A program made the translations under genes and the position numbers. The notes under the pieces are model-generated. The model had not been told where the DNA came from and ran no database searches. It saw only the letters and a program-made list of their open reading frames with translations. A stretch of DNA of 32,413 bases from Nitrospirae bacterium MYbin3 (GTDB lineage: Bacteria; Nitrospirota; Thermodesulfovibrionia; Thermodesulfovibrionales; Dissulfurispiraceae). Positions within the stretch are counted from its first letter, which is position 1. Each line of letters starts with the position of its first letter. Of this stretch, positions 32,271 to 32,413 are shown piece after piece. The stretch is taken from assembly GCA_002753335.1 (NCBI GenBank), contig PEAD01000032.1:1-32413 (forward strand). The letters run 5' to 3'.

Positions 32271-32413
32271 ATGTGCTCTTCGGCTCACTGCTGCTTTGAA
32301 GTATCTGTTCATGACGCTGTCTTAAAAATCAGAACCCCTGCCAAGATTAACTGGTCTCTATATGTTTTGGACAAACGGCCGGATCGCTTTCATAATATTT
32401 CTTCTCTGATGCA
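32271..32413 (+). CDS. ispE: 4-diphosphocytidyl-2-C-methyl-D-erythritol kinase, N-terminal part
   Basis: First 47 codons of a gene cut by the window end. The frame from ATG 32271 reaches KIRTPAKINWSLYVLDKRPD and then RFHNISSLM. This matches the IspE start (x-APAKINWxLxVLGKRPDGYHxIxSLM) of the GHMP kinase family, which phosphorylates CDP-methylerythritol in the MEP isoprenoid pathway. About 19 extra residues precede the usual start and include three Cys, so the true initiation site may be further downstream, although no later ATG, GTG or TTG fits before the motif. Gly of the usual PDGYH is replaced by Arg. It overlaps the TPR gene's operon, with a 1-base gap. Confidence 0.85.
   Translation, partial: MCSSAHCCFEVSVHDAVLKIRTPAKINWSLYVLDKRPDRFHNISSLM

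Overview
The window is a chromosomal segment of a moderately AT-rich Gram-negative bacterium. The evidence is a patatin lipoprotein, other lipoproteins with clear lipoboxes, a TatA/TatC pair and a membrane-anchored multihaem cytochrome c. The mix of genes (multihaem cytochrome, AddA/AddB with an iron-sulfur AddB, HDOD protein, slipin, SPASM radical SAM protein, TPR lipoprotein followed by ispE) suggests an anaerobe of the Nitrospirota or Desulfobacterota type. That placement is an inference from gene content only. The window opens inside glgB and closes inside ispE. No phage, IS element, CRISPR array or gene-free stretch over 300 bases was seen.

Layout. 1-3.7 kb: 3' end of glgB, a secreted small protein on the minus strand, then tatA-tatC-unknown-YchF-like GTPase as a tight operon. 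3.7-8.3 kb, minus strand: rodZ-like gene, multihaem cytochrome and BaiN/HI0933-type flavoprotein as one operon, followed by an unknown gene whose leader looks like an attenuator. 8.3-11.3 kb: a FabF-like ketosynthase, a stand-alone DRE-TIM aldolase and, reversed, hpt. 11.4-18.3 kb: addB, patatin lipoprotein, small TPR lipoprotein and addA as one operon. 18.3-21.4 kb: a SprA-type metalloprotease, slipin, a TVP38/DedA membrane protein and, reversed, bioB behind tRNA-Gly(CCC). 21.5-26.3 kb, minus strand: DUF465 protein, ilvD and a large hybrid histidine kinase. 26.4-30.5 kb: a PhoH-family ATPase with a PIN domain, a second small secreted protein, an HDOD protein (reversed), and a radical SAM/SPASM gene followed by a previously uncalled 20-codon gene. 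30.5-32.4 kb: TPR lipoprotein and the start of ispE.

The most interesting element is at 29.17-30.50 kb. A radical SAM protein with a PqqD-like N-terminal domain is followed, 49 bases later, by a tiny gene with a perfect ribosome binding site. It encodes MTIKKVSKKGSTTCKCKGSC and is closed by a strong intrinsic terminator. This looks like a self-contained maturase/precursor pair for a modified Cys-rich peptide.

Two other signals stand out. addA carries a 64-base perfect inverted copy of its own upstream sequence, inserted in frame with microhomology at both joints, which is the signature of a replication template switch (or an assembly artefact). Many first-in-operon genes have a -10 box only 5-9 bases before the start codon and no Shine-Dalgarno sequence, which predicts leaderless mRNAs, while operon-internal genes have ordinary Shine-Dalgarno sites.
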